64,000 nt of DNA from Liolophura sinensis (GCF_032854445.1 NC_088302.1:12645338-12709337), one strand, 5' to 3'; shown: positions 48,795-61,862, numbered from the stretch's first letter. Made by a program: numbers and translations. Notes: generated by a model not told the origin, from the sequence alone.

Positions 48795-49564
48795 TGAAAC
48801 AACAAGGGAACAAACTATAAAAGGAAATGCAAACGAAAGTGTGTCTCTGGCCTTGAATTTACCCGGGATAAATTGCGTTCAGAAATTATGACCTTTAAAT
48901 AGTGTTTTCCACATAATGGATAGATTCTCAATCAACGTCGTAATCGTATTAGACCGTCTCAACAGGAACTCTTTTGACTCAAGTTGAGTGACGTCCCTGA
49001 CACCTCTTCCCGGAGATTTTCTTAACTGGGATTTCCTCGGAATGCGGCTATCAACATAAATCCAAGGTTAATTTTTTTCTTCACCTTCTCCGAAGCTCCC
49101 AAGACTCTAATTGAAACTTCGGATTCACATTAGATCCTGTGCCAATTGATTTTCAAGGGTTTCTTCAATTGCCATCATTTTAAGTTCACTGACGACAAGG
49201 TCGACTCTCCGAATACGGGACATCAATTTTAAACTCATTTGTCTCTGATATGGACTCACTAGGAGGTGGTATCGATTTAGTAATTAGTCACTGCTGAGTT
49301 ATCGTGTTATAGTCAGACACGAGGACAGCAAACAAGACAGGGAAAAAAGACTCCGTAAATAACTAGATAGTTCTAGTGACTTCGCGCTTTTTTGTATCAG
49401 TGATAAATATCCTCTGTTGCAAACTGAGTTGAGAGTTATAGCACAGCTTTTCGCTGACGAGGACGTTGGAAAGCGAGAAGTTACATATGTCTGTCATAGA
49501 TAGGATTCAGTTATATCGTTTATTGTTTCGTCGGTTTTCTGTGAAATTTGTCTGTTTCTTTTTA
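48795..49564. other. Unassigned sequence
   Basis: Nothing recognised. Confidence 0.5.
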
Positions 49565-49780
49565 TCTTATTCCGCTTAAGCCATGGTGTTGGGGGGGGGG
49601 GGGGGGTGGGCGTGTAATGTGTTACTATTTATGCATTCACATGACCAGTTAGAATAAAACTCTGAGGTAAATTGACAAGAGGTGTATTTCACAGGTTACT
49701 TGTGACCATTTGCCAGCTATCACACTGTCGTCGCTACGCCGGTTTTTCTCACTATGCTGTACTTCTTACTTCAATTTACT
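49565..49780 (+). repeat. R terminal-block (T) copy with G16 tract
   Basis: ttatgcattcacatgaccag, ataaaactctgaggtaaatt and cagctatcacactgtcgtcg. A run of 16 G lies at 49591-49606, where the related copy at 56625 has only aaaggggcg. Confidence 0.65.
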
Positions 49781-49836
49781 ACGCCAGAGATAGAAAAGGA
49801 TGAATAGCAAATAAACATTTATCTTAAACCTCTTTA

Positions 49837-50006
49837 CGGGACCTCCGTGGCTCATGCTGTCTTTCTCTCCGGTCGTGCGTGATCTGACAGCAACCTGCGG
49901 ATGGTCGTAGGTTTCCCCCGGGCTCTGTTCGGTTTCTTTCCACCATAATGCTGTGTAAGTGAAATATTCTTGAGTACGGCGTAAAACACCAAATAAATAA
50001 ATAAAT
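49837..50006 (+). mobile_element. SINE family S1, shortened head, with 11-bp TSD
   Basis: It starts cgggacctccgtggctcatg, carries the S1 core (aacctgcggatggtcgtagg, gtgaaatattcttgagtacg) and ends in an (AAAT)n tail. The repeat aaacctcttta flanks it at 49826-49836 and 50007-50017. The region between the A box and the core is deleted, including the B box. Confidence 0.9.
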
Positions 50007-50328
50007 AAACCTCTTTAGAAATAAAGCAACACAAGCATTCCATAATTCAGAGCATGTATCTCAATACCTTTCTAATGTGTAAGCTGCAGTACAGTTGTAA
50101 AGCAGGACACCCGGTACATTAGCAAGAACGATTACAACGTTCGAATGATGGGCATGGGCCTCTAGGAAATGTCGTCTTATCGAATTTCTACGGATTAATT
50201 TTCCTACATATGCATATGGATACAGAAATTTTATGTTATTTCAACTGACTAATCATTGGAGCTAAGATGTAATTGCATCATTTTGTGTACGGTATGTTGT
50301 CTCACTCACAGGGATTTGTATGTAGGCT

Positions 50329-50475
50329 TATGTCTTACAGTTCGTACGCTCTGAGGAATGTGTTTCTAAGTTTATGTCTCACATTTCGTTCGCTCTGAAG
50401 AATGTGTTTCTATATTTATGTCTCACATTTTGTACGCTCTATGGAATGTGTTTCTACGCGCATGTCTCACAGTTA
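50329..50475. repeat. 44-bp tandem repeat, about 3.3 units
   Basis: Units start at 50329, 50373, 50417 and 50461 with exact 44-bp spacing. The common form is tatgtctcacatttcgtacg then ctctgaggaatgtgtttcta. Confidence 0.9.
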
Positions 50476-52764
50476 GGACTTTATAGAACTCCAAAGAATT
50501 TGTTATTTTGGATTTAAAATAGTTTCCAACGATCAAATACCCGCAAAAGATTTAAGTTGAGATGGGAGTTTCCAGGAGGTTTTCATTTCTTAAATCCTTT
50601 TCAGTAAACTAATTTATTGTTTGGTCATTGGATGAAGTGATGTGAAACTTTCTGAGGTGCACAGAAAGCTTCCTTACTGGTTCGACCTATTAAAAAAAAG
50701 CTTTACTGATGTGAACTCTTCTGTGACATGCTTTGAGCGGTAGGGACCTAATTATGTGCCGCTTTACTCAGTGTACCAGCACTATTATATCCATTCATAT
50801 TATCGCACTTCTCGTAAGGACACTGTAAGGAGGGATCTTTTAAAGTGAAAACCGGAGATAACCCTGGCGAAATCAATTTCATCACGATTTTCAGCAAGCA
50901 CTTTGCTTGGAATCTTATCTATTTTGGAAGACATGAGGAGAAGGCTTGACATATTTATATCTTCGTCGAGTATTTGTGATATTAACTGCCCGTATTGACA
51001 GGAACTGTGGCTCGACAAACAAAGAAAAGCAATCTTTCATTTTCGGTTAAAAACGCAAACCTCTTCACAAAGAAGACAGATTGCTTCATTCTGGCGAGCA
51101 TACAGTTTAGTTGAGAATTTCTTCTGCACAAAGAATTCAAACATATGACATAGAACCAGTCGTTTATTGCCGTCTAGCGTTACAGATTTTTTTTTTAAAT
51201 TCTAGTATTGCAGGTAAATTGGTCAGGTGTGAAGAAGTGTTGTACAAGTGAACACCCCATACTCAGATCTTTTGTGTTCTCTAATACGCCAAATGGCGCA
51301 CATTCCCTTTCAACTTCGGCTGTTTAACAATGAGCATGTATTGTAATGCTTTTATATAGCTGAAAAATGGAAAAATGAAAAATGTACAAAGATAAACGAA
51401 GCCATTTATCTCTGGTGGAGAAGTCTAGCCCAGCGCCACAGCAAACGCAACTACTCTGTGAAGCGATGAGACGAATACAAAACGCGGACAACGTATCGAC
51501 AGAACAGTGAATTTACATTTAGGTTCGGAGTGGCGAGACGCTGACTGGCTAGCTTTCGTCGATGAAGATGAACTAAAAGCGACGGCGATATACACAGAGC
51601 TCACAGCACCAGCACGTACACAGACGCTTGCTGTGGAAAGGTTTCGTATAATAGCATATAGCAGACGGTTCTAATTAGTATAACCAAACACCGTAATTGT
51701 CATCCCGTGTAATCCTACAATTTACCAAATGTGTGATATACACATTCATATATTCTGGTCACTGAAAAATAATTAATAGCAAAGAACAAGCATTTCATTT
51801 TGCGCATGGAGAAAAGCCATGTTTTCAGCAGTATAGTACTGCATATTTTTGGCTGAAAACAGTTGCTTGGCGGCCACAGCTGTTCTTTCATATGAAAAGT
51901 TTGAGAGCGGCTGTCAACTGATGCTCTCTTAAAACACAACTGAAGTGTTTTTGTTCTATTTTTAACTCGCTGACAGAAAGCCAATTATGTTTGGTTTTTT
52001 TTCGACTCTCAACTACTTTAGTCCTGTCAAACATAGCATCAGTCGCGATAATCCAAGGTCAAGTTTTATTGCATGAATTATGCAGCATGTAAGTTTGGGA
52101 TTACACTTTCTGCTTAAGGTCTTTCATTTATGCAAAAGGAATCAAAACCTGGATTTGGAACGTGTTACTCCATCAAACATGCAGTTAGAGACGGATTATA
52201 CAGTTAATGTGGACTTGTGGAGTCGTGCGCAAAAGATGGCTTTTGAAACTGGCTGGCGTTGACTGGCTGTTAGAGCGGTAAATTTGTGTTAAGGGATGGC
52301 GTCATTAAATGTCAATATCCTAGTTCGGTAATCCCTTTACCGCCGAGTGTGTAAATGTGGAACAGTATATGTGTACAAGGGTGGCTTATTATTTGTGCCA
52401 TTTCCTGCAAGGCCAATGGAAGCCTATTTGCCATTATATCATTAACCAGACGTGTACAATTATTAATTATGGCAGATACACCTCAATAGAAACTGGAAGT
52501 ACTTGTATCAGGCTCATTGTGGCACAAAATTTTTTTTGAGAAACAAGTGCACAAATGTGACCCCTGAATGATGGAAAATTTTCCAACGTGTAAAAGTAGT
52601 ATTTTTGGAAGTGTTCTTCATAATCTACCATGGCATCAAAATGGCCATTTCGTTTGTCTCCTAGGAATGTACCGACTTATATATGTACACTTTATTACAT
52701 GTGGCCATCTAAATTTCATGAGGGATTCGGTAGACGCAATGACATTGAATGACACTGAATGACA
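50476..52764. other. Unassigned sequence
   Basis: No recognised gene or repeat. ORFs up to 89 codons look random. Confidence 0.5.
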
Positions 52765-52972
52765 TAGGAACCTCTCACCAATGCGATCGCTCTGAGTTCA
52801 AGTCTAAGTCATGCTGGCCTCCTCTCCAGCCATTCGTTAAAAGGCCTGCCGTCAAACAGCGGATGGTCGTGGGTTTTTCCCCCGGGCTCTACCCAGTTTC
52901 CTCCCACCACAATGCCAGCCGTCGTTGTATGAGGGAGATATTATTGAGTACGGCGTAAAACATCCCGGTTGC
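52765..52972 (+). mobile_element. SINE family S1
   Basis: aacctctcaccaatgcgatc, B-box-like gagttcaagtc, cggatggtcgtgggtttttc and ttgagtacggcgtaaaacat. The A/T tail is missing. Confidence 0.8.
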
Positions 52973-55900
52973 CGATCCATAATAACTAAGCCCACTTGGA
53001 GGTTGATTCTTGACTTCACTGACTTCGACCCTCTATGCCGCAAAAGAGACTGAAAGCCACAGTAACTGAAAGTTCCATCTGTTTAGTTAAGGGCTATACT
53101 TATGTCTCACCCATCCTAAATGAAGAAGAATGTCCATGCTGTGGTGAGTGCGGTGAAGTAGAAAGTTATTTAACAAAAATCATAATTAAACCCATGTATC
53201 ATTTATCACTCGCAGCGACTTCCACAAAGCAAGAGTCATATAAAGAGAGTATCGAGTGTATCAAATTTTTCATTCACTGATAAAACGTTATTGAAATAAG
53301 AACAATGATAATGTTAGTATTTAAAACGTGCTAAGGCCCTCAAAAGTTTAAACTCACCTAGAGAGTATTTGGATATGATGGTGGTGTCAAATATTTCAAT
53401 TTCCGGTTAAGGACATAATTTTGTGGACACTAGATGTCCAGTTTAGCGAATGAATGCTGATGTTAAAATGTCAGGCACTTAAATCAAGCTAGTCTGACTC
53501 CATAAACTAATTTCCAGCCCTTGCCTAATGATAGCCATAAAACCCACCAGTCTCCGGGGTATTTTCTTAACTGTTTGCAGGGCTTTAAAAGATTACCTAT
53601 GCTTTACGCCGTTGATGCCGGAAGGCACAGAGAATTTAAGTAACCTCCAATTGGGCTGTGTATATTGTCTGGCTAAGGTGGGAATCACTGACGTGAACAG
53701 CACTTCTGACAGGGATTTGGCGAAACTAAAGGGCAAATGTTCGAGTCATTAGCTTCCTCACATTAACTGTGAGAAAGGAAACTAAAAATTGATTTTCTTC
53801 TTCAATAAGTTATAGATTTCCGCTGGTTGGCGTGAAAACGTGACAGCCTTTTTTACTCCTGGAAATCGTTTGTTTTTCCTCATCGCCGTTACCCTTTGAA
53901 GAAGTTCTGGCTACATGGTTGAATGACAGGATAGCGCCTGGTCGCCGCTGGCTCTTGTTTTTCCTGTCGATGTCGCCAGAGGAAGACGTCCGCCAATCGG
54001 TGCGTGTGCGGGTAACCAGAGACGGTTGAACACGCTTGACAATAGAGCGAGAAGCCGGCTCTATACTCGCTACCATCGATTACCCACCGTTTACTCAGGC
54101 GTGGCTGAGGTAGTTCAAATCTCAGCTCCTGGTGCTAACACAGAACGACTGTCCACTTTTATTAAATCTTTCTAGGGTGACAACTCAAATTGCAGCTTGC
54201 AGCTTTGTGGAATAAGACTTCAGAAACCAGACTCTCGGATGTCTTTCTCTTACCACATTTGATTGCTCAAAAGATTCTTCGATGAGTTTTGTACATTCAG
54301 TATTGTCCATGCATGCGAAAAATAGGATGTTTTTCCGTCCTGCACAAGCCAGACGGTTCTTTCCGGAAGAAAGCATTTTATGTAAAACAAACAATATCAG
54401 ATATAGACACTTTCCCAGAGATAGACAGCGGAACAAACAACAACGCTGTGCCCAGTAGAAGCAGTCTCTGGTTTGTTTAGGCCGATTATTTCGTGACTTT
54501 ATTGCATAAAACCTCAACTCAGCAGTGCACATAGGCCGTAAATACGTGGCAAAATCTGTAAACGACATGTACGTGTAAACAAGGTGTGTTTTACTTCTTT
54601 CAATGGCATTGAGACTTTGAGTTGGATAACCAAATGAATATATAGATAACTTCTCGGCCGTTACCACTAAGGGCCATCGAGCACCAGAACTCAATAAAAT
54701 TCCAGGACTATAAATCTGTCATATCAGACCATATTAAGTTTAATACCCGCCATACGATTGAATGGTCAAGTGCCAGACCCTTAAAAACTAATATTAACGA
54801 ACACCACTTCAAGAAATCTGATGGGGGCCATTCAAATACGCCCATCAAAGCCACATATTAACCGAGACAATAGACTCCTAATTCTCCCAGCCTATAGTGA
54901 CCTTATCTCAGCAGACAGACCCCAGACTACCACCTCAACCTGACTGACGCTTTTGCCCACAGTTGTCCAAGGCTATTGTTTAACTGATGAAGTATGTTTC
55001 GTCCATTGTTCAACGGCTCAATCAACAATGCCACCCTCTCGTCAATCTTGTTAAACCGGTTTATGTTTCTTCTTTTGTTCATGTCTTCAAATCAACAACT
55101 TATCTCTTTCTTTAGTACCCATTGCTATAACCAATTGATCATTATGCTTGATAACGGTACCTATACCGAAACGTCGCTCACTGAATAAATAGAAGTTGTT
55201 ATCCGTATATTCGTTTTGTTAATGTTTGTTTTAGCACCGTAACCAACCGAATCCGTAATATCCGTTCAATGAACCAACAACTGCGATCACTTCAGTGTTT
55301 TTGAGACTTTGCAGACTTTGTCTTGTGTTATCATTTCTTATTTCTGTAAGCAACAAGTTTCTACTAGGCACATAAGCAGATTAACAATACATGCCATATG
55401 GTCAAATACAACTTTATCCATCGTCGACTGACATATTACCTTTTGCACTTATGCTCGTATTGCTCTAGGCAGTGTCTGGCTTTGTAGCTGGTTTGACTGC
55501 TCTAAGGTGCCACTGTTTAACAGACAAGTAATGTAATGAGTTCGGCTCGGCTAATGGCTGCGGTGTAAGGTGACAGGGGAAAGGCAGATCAGGTACTGTG
55601 CTGTATTTCAGAGAGTGGTAGAAATCAAGCTATGTCAAAGTCGGGAAGTCACTGAAGACATGGGAGATCCGGGGCTCAATCCAAAATCACGTCATACTGC
55701 ACGGTTTAATTTTGACAATTGTTGTTCTATGCATAGCAAGTATTTAAACCAATATTAGCACTTCTTTATCTTCGTATGTTGTGATTTGGTGTAGGACTAA
55801 TTGCAATCGTCTTTAGGGAATACATCAAATAGAGGTGCCACCATATTCTGAGAAATGAACATACAAAACAAGTACAAAATTCTGTTAAAGTATGGCAATT

Positions 55901-56439
55901 AGGAAATGTTTTCTTATATGTATGGACGAGGCGCACTGTGAATAGGAGAACCATTCCTGCCTAAAATAGGTCGGACCTAAGCTGTCGATTCTTGCTGATG
56001 CGCTGAGGTGGTCAAGCTGGTAACGTATTTCCTCTCTTACTAAATGAGTACTATTAATACATATGCTATTGGTTGGGAAACTTTCCGTCTCCAGTATAAT
56101 ATATCATCTGATGAATGTTAAACCTTGGCGTGTGAGTGGTAAACTGAGTTTTGTCCTGAGAAGGTTCAACATGTGTTTATGCCCTCTGCCTTCAGGCGTG
56201 ACAGACATCATGGGTTTCCAAATACAGCTGTACAGGCACTTTGGATAGAAGATTTATCGCGTTGACAAACGGATCTATGGAGGCAATTTTCTTCTCAAGC
56301 TGTAAAATTAACTGATAATTTGACTGCGTCTTTCTGAGGGAGACCTGCTCTTTTCCTACGAAATGAAGAATGCAAATTCATGTAGAGATACAACTGGGTC
56401 TGTTTTCTTTGTCATGAACGATCTTATTGTCAAGTTCTA
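52973..56439. other. Unassigned sequence with one 169-codon minus-strand ORF
   Basis: The ORF at 54185-54694 (minus) is Cys-rich in its middle, has no domain I recognise and no clear splice context. 53035-53280 (+) holds CPCCGEC in an 81-codon ORF. Neither is convincing as a gene. Confidence 0.45.
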
Positions 56440-56800
56440 TTTGGGCAATAATGCACAGCAATGCACTATGCTGTACGTCTTTAATTATACTGTATTAAAT
56501 ATTCTGCTGGGTGCTGTGATAATTGTACAACATTTTGAGTAATTCTAGACAAGTGAAGCTTAATAAATTCCAGGTAAAATCACTGCATTTTTTTTTACCT
56601 AATTCTGCTTAAATCATGGTGCAAAGGGGCGTGTGATTTGCTACTATTTATGCATTTACTTGAACAGTTCGAATAAAACCCTGACTGAGGTTAAATGACA
56701 AGAGGCCGTATTCCAGGTTAAGTGAGACTATTTGGCAGCTATCACACTGTCGTGGATGCTGTGGTTTTGCTCTCTATAATGTATGCCTTTAACTATATTG
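56440..56800 (+). repeat. R terminal-block (T) copy
   Basis: tttatgcatttacttgaaca, aataaaaccctgactgaggt and cagctatcacactgtcgtgg, with an upstream acaagtgaagcttaataaat that parallels 46250-46270. Confidence 0.65.
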
Positions 56801-57123
56801 TGGACTGCTGGCAATGACATCGACAGAAAACGTTAGCACAATGTGTAAACACTTCGTAAAGTAAACACAATACCAGGTTCTATGTAGAATTGGTAATGGA
56901 TCAGGTATCTGTTGTGCAACCACATGAAAGTCAAGCGCCGGTGATCCGACTGGTGTCAACCAGTATCAGTGTTTGCTAGTGTACTCGCAAGTATTGTCAT
57001 GGCGTGGCAGAGAAGTATCGGTGGTAAGATACTTTCGCTTAGAATGAATACCGCCAAACACACAACAGTAAGCTTTCCTCTGGCATACATTCCGTTGGTT
57101 ATTTTTTTTTCTTTAAACTAGCT

Positions 57124-57363
57124 ATTGTGGCCTCGTGGTGGTTAGCACTACAGCGCGGCGCAATGTCTCAGGAGACTCTCACCAATGCGGTCCCTGTGAG
57201 ATCAAGTCCAGCTCATGCTGGCTTTCTCTCCGGTCGTACGAGGGAAGTTCTGCTAGCAACCTGGGGATGATCGTGGGCTTCCTCCCACCATAATGCTTGC
57301 CGCCGTCGTAAAAGTGAAATATTTCTGGGTACGGCGCAAAACACCAATGAAATAAATAAATAA
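57124..57363 (+). mobile_element. SINE family S1, near full length
   Basis: The best head in the window: gtggcctcgtggtggttagc (A-box region) and a B-box-like agatcaagtcc at about 57211. The S1 core follows, then gtacggcgcaaaacaccaat and an (AAAT)n tail. Confidence 0.85.
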
Positions 57364-57939
57364 CAAGGCGTTCATTTGAACTATATATGTATGAATGACA
57401 CTAAGAGAAAACCGAATTTCCAAAGGAAAAAAAAATTTTTTTGTGACAGGCCAAAATATGACCTGAAAATTAGTTGAAATGTCATTTTGTTCTGGAATAT
57501 AGTAGCGACCATATGGCTTGGCGGCACAAAGGCATTTCATTCTGAAAAAAGAGATATACATATACCTAAATTCTAGATGCAGATAACATCTCCAGTACCC
57601 TTGGGCACTGTGCTCTTAAACATTAGCCTAATTAGGGTTCGGACCCACGGATTGTATTATACAATCAATGTGATCATAATGACCTTCTGGGGGATTTATA
57701 ATTGATACTAAATCCGATTTAAGTCTTTAATTAGTCATTTAGAGCGCCAGCAGTTACAAATTGCTCATCCTTATATTGATTTAATTTACGCTAATGAACC
57801 GACTACACAAGCATAACTACTTCGCGAATAGAGTTGCCCTGTTAAAGATAGCAATATTATGAAAGAATGACAGTAATAAGCCAAGTCAGAGTCTGGGTAA
57901 CACCTGTGCAGCCTCGAACTAGAAAGCTGTTCTATTTAA

Positions 57940-58022
57940 CCCCCTCCGACGCTGTATGAGTGACTTATTCTTGAGTGCGGCATAAAACACCAATCAAATA
58001 AGTAAATGAATAAATAAATATT
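57940..58022 (+). mobile_element. SINE family S1, 3' fragment
   Basis: ttcttgagtgcggcataaaa, caccaatcaaataag and an (AAAT)n tail; 5'-truncated. Confidence 0.75.
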
Positions 58023-58039
58023 TAAATATTTAACTGCCA

Positions 58040-58780
58040 TTGCAGATAACAGTTTTATATCACCCTCAACGAATATGGAGAGGGGAAAGAGGGTATACTG
58101 GAGTCTGTCCGTCCGTGTGTCTCTGTTTTGTCCTTGCATCTCCACCCAAACTATACCAAAACCCAAACAGGTTGTCTATCCATCGAACCTGTGCTTGCTT
58201 GAGTTTAATGGCAATCGGGTAATTATTTTCATAATAACCCCCTTTTTATGAGTTTGCGTTAATAGTGCTTTTCCATGTATTCAGATTTTGTCCATGTAAC
58301 TTTTCTTAAAGCACTTTTTTCCATAAAGCTTAGCATATATACATCTTCCCTGTCACCTAACTTGTGCATGCTTAAGTGTAATTATAATCGGGTAGTTATT
58401 TTCATAATTACTTCCTTTCATGAAACTTAATACAATACTTGATTTTCATGGCTACAGATTTACTCCATGGCCATCTCATTATCTGTTATACATTTCATCG
58501 ACATGCTTAATAACAATGACAGTCTGATTGTTATTTTTGTTTTCATTTTCTTTCTTTTATTCTTGGACGTGTATGGCGATGGAAGGGGCTAGGGAGTATT
58601 TCGGTTATATCCGAGTTCTAGTTTAATTTGGTGTCTAATGATAAATGTGCCGTAGGTTTGTTTCCCTGTTTGTACTGAATGGCCATCTCATTATCTTCTG
58701 TATTTAAACTCAAACTTCTAATTTTATTCTTATCTGGCCTATGTTATTAGGTCCGCAAGTGCGACAGGGTGTAGTGGAAC
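58040..58780. repeat. Degenerate internal repeats
   Basis: 58170-58260 and 58350-58440 share cttgagt-taat, aatcgggta and ttattttcataat. atggccatctcattatct recurs at about 58468 and 58680. No coding was recognised; it looks like an old repeat of unknown type. Confidence 0.5.
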
Positions 58781-60063
58781 ATTATCAGCTACAGTCCTAG
58801 AATTATCTGGCTTCTATGTTAATTTCAGTAGTTTAGGTTTCAAGCGAGTATGTACAAAAAAATCTAATCCATCTTGCATATCAAAATAGCATGTGGTGAC
58901 ATTTCATCACCAGTTTTCTAATCTCGTCACATGATTTACAGATAATGATTATCCATTATTTGTCTAATGCTTCTAGTTTTATCGGGAAAAAATTCTAATA
59001 CAAAGTAATGATATGTGTGTGGTATTTATTGATGTAAATACACACGATATGTCTACGCCGTATGTCTGGGGTAGCACTTTGAAGCAATTTCATGTAGAAC
59101 TCATCAGCGGTGAGCACGCCAAATAACGAGAATAGCAGGAAAGTCTGTTATTAATTAAAATATGGCCATTTAGCCCTTATGGTTAAACAATTCGCTCTTT
59201 CTGATCTCTCTTCATGAGGCGTGTACAAGCCTGCCTGGTGATGGATTCATCGGGCCTGTGCTATACGCCACGTTTGGCACTTAAAACCTACAAACATATA
59301 TTTTACTTGGCAGTACATTGATGGATCAGACTGACAGAAAGCATCGTTAAACAGGCAACAGTCCTCATGGTGGATGTTCTGTTGTAAATGTTAATTACAT
59401 GCGGCATGTTGAAGAGGTGTCCGCTGTTGACTGATGAATGCGAATCTAACAGTTGGCATCCGGGTGGATTCTTCAGTTGAAGTTTACGTTCTGTTCACCA
59501 AGAGACCATACAATACAACTATATGAGAACAAACTTATCTGTATATCCAAGCCCGTTTTAGCCCTTTACCATGCCACGGAGGGGTTGAGGCAGGGGAAAG
59601 AGGGGTGGGGGTTGGAGGCCTTGAACACATGTTGTATAGTTAAATAGCTTCATATCTGTGATATATAAAAGTGGTACAAAATGACAAAATACTTCTCGCA
59701 AGTCATAGTATGTTTGGCGGATATTAAGATCAAATCGGATCAGATACGTGCATACTTAACTACGGTATGATTAAAACCGTCCGATACCGTTCGGTACCGA
59801 AAGGTATCTTTACGTATGACTAAAACCCGTGCGATACCGTTGAATACCGACAGGTATCTCTTAATGCTCTATATAATAGTGCTAGTACCATCCTGCAAAA
59901 CCTAGAACCAGTTTCTGCTTATTAAATCCTTCAAGTACACCTTAAGTCCATTCAGCTAAGCGCTTTACTATTCGACCTATAGATAGAATTTTTTGGGCAA
60001 GTAGTCTGTTTTGGTACGACTTAGATGAGTATTGTGCAGCTTTCAGTTCTGTAGGATTGCAGT
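58781..60063. other. Unassigned sequence
   Basis: Holds the 49-bp tandem pair; otherwise nothing recognised. Confidence 0.5.
59766..59860. repeat. 49-bp tandem pair with palindromic core
   Basis: Units at 59766 and 59815 share tatga-taaaac, cgataccgtt and ggtatct. The first contains the perfect 12-bp palindrome ttcggtaccgaa. Confidence 0.75.
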
Positions 60064-60350
60064 CCTACGAAAAAATGTTAGGCGGGACCATGTCACACTA
60101 AATGACAAAAAACGCACAAAAAGTTATTTAGAATAGACAACGGCTGAAGGAAATTGAGGAACTGAACGTTTGTGAACGTGCCAAGAAAAAGAGAATAGAG
60201 TGCCATCTGTGACTCTGGAAAACGGTGTGACAAGTGATAGAAAAATTAATGTCTGCATTGGTGGCATAAAATCCTTATAAGTGCCATGATATGCGACGGT
60301 TTTTACCTATGACAGAAGGGTTCGATCTCCGAAGTCCCCTATTGGTATGT
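60064..60350 (+). pseudogene. Diverged relative of the 61.5-kb Cys-pair ORF
   Basis: Shared nucleotides include tctggaaaacggtg, agtgat-g-aaa, gacagaag-gttcgatct and tcccctatt. In the matching frame two stops interrupt LWKTV and what follows, and the C-x2-C pair is C-H-L-stop. The distance to the 61.5-kb unit is about 1.4 kb. Confidence 0.4.
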
Positions 60351-61482
60351 TCTGGTACAAAACAGATGACCTACTCCTGGTACATGTAAGACTATACACA
60401 CTTAGTTTAATGTTGAAAACTTTTCTGTGCCACATGGTATATAAATTATTATACATAATTACAGAATGCACAGAGCTATATATTAATGAACTACCGGCAT
60501 ATGAGAACAGTTTGTTGCATAACGGTGACAAAGGTTTGTTTCATTTTCTAGGAATATCAACCAGATGACTGACCTAGGTATCAAATCTTGCTTACATAAT
60601 TACCTGTAATCTTCATAACACCATTCCAATTGTCAAATTGGTCACAGCGAAAGCCAATCAGTTATTAAAAGTAACAGGTTTAATAAGTATTGAAACATAA
60701 AATAGTGAGTTGAAAACGTGACAGAGCTTATCAAGCAACGCCTTTTTCTAACATGCCAACTAGATGCGGTGTCCATTTTCTGTTATTCAGTATATTTATC
60801 TGTATGTAATTTTTCCCTAATCCGACTGGTAAATTTGAGGTAGTACAAAATCCTTCAACTTACACGTGCACGCCTTAAACTAGACGGTGGTATTATACAA
60901 GATACCGTTCTTAGACTTCATTGAAATAGGCAGTGATGAATATTATCGACGAAGGCCAGCTGGTTTCACATACGGGACGATTAGCTAAGAAGTGCACATC
61001 GACAGTTTGCTCTATCACTGATATATACACAGAATCACCCTGCTGTTCCCTGGCATCAGTGATTTATCTACTAGACGAATACTGTTGATTCTGACCTTTG
61101 TCAGTGTCGTTGCATAGTAACTCGATGGACATCCCTTTGTTTTGGGTCGGTCCACATGTGGTCAGTACATACAGCCTGATAATGTCAGTCTGCTAGGTGC
61201 GTATTTGTATGTTTAACGACCATAAGTGATATATCTTTTGCGTCTATTCATCTACATGTATGTATGTACATAATCCCACTGTTCCTTCCACACAACAAAA
61301 CATGACGGTTGTCGTATAAAGTACTAATTCTTCAGCATGACGCCAATGAAACAAATTCATGTACATGTAAACGTATAATTGCAGAGTTTCGAATTCGAAC
61401 TCTTTCATCACTAAAGGTAAAAAAGTCCTACTAAACCATGTGACCTGTCAAAAGCGTTAGGCGGGATCACATTTACAATAAC
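60351..61482. other. Unassigned spacer between the two Cys-pair units
   Basis: No further homology between the units was seen here. Confidence 0.5.
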
Positions 61483-61722
61483 ATGCGTCTGAAAAACAAG
61501 TTATTTACAGTAGGCAAAGAGGAAAAGAGGTGTCATTTCTGCCTCTGGAAAACGGTGAGAGAAGTGATCGGAAACCATTGTCAACATAGGCTGCCTAACA
61601 TTTTTCACAGGTCACATGATACAGGAGGACTGATTTTACCTTCAAGGACAGAAGTGTTCGATCTTGAAACTCCCCTATTAAATTCTGAAGTGTACTGCCG
61701 TCCGTGTTTACAAAAGAGCTAG
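61483..61722 (+). CDS. Small ORF with two C-x2-C pairs, unknown function
   Basis: 79 codons, not recognised. It contains RCHFCLWKTVREVIG (about residues 16-30) and ends VYCRPCLQKS, so the two Cys pairs could bind one zinc ion, loosely like a ZAD-type domain. The stretch at 60064-60350 is a diverged relative that keeps ECHL-LWKTV and GFDLRSPLL in the equivalent frame but has stops. This suggests protein-coding ancestry of a duplicated unit. It could be one exon of a larger gene or a repeat-borne pseudogene. Confidence 0.3.
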   Translation: MRLKNKLFTVGKEEKRCHFCLWKTVREVIGNHCQHRLPNIFHRSHDTGGLILPSRTEVFDLETPLLNSEVYCRPCLQKS

Positions 61723-61761
61723 ATTTGGTATAAGTTTATTCTTTGCATTTGTGTACTTCTG

Positions 61762-61862
61762 GTATTTATTTATTTGGAGTTTTACGCCGTACTCAAGAAT
61801 GTTTTACTTATACGACGACGGCCAGCATTATGGTGAGAGAAAACCGCACAGAGCATGGGGAA
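61762..61862 (-). mobile_element. SINE family S1 fragment beside Penelope-like copy 2
   Basis: gagttttacgccgtactcaa and acggccagcattatggtgag. It stops at gcatggggaa, directly before the 3' end of the Penelope-like element at 61866. Confidence 0.75.

Noticed and set aside
54185-54694. 169-codon minus-strand ORF
   Set aside because: No recognisable domain, signal peptide or splice context; kept only as a note in the gene-free stretch.
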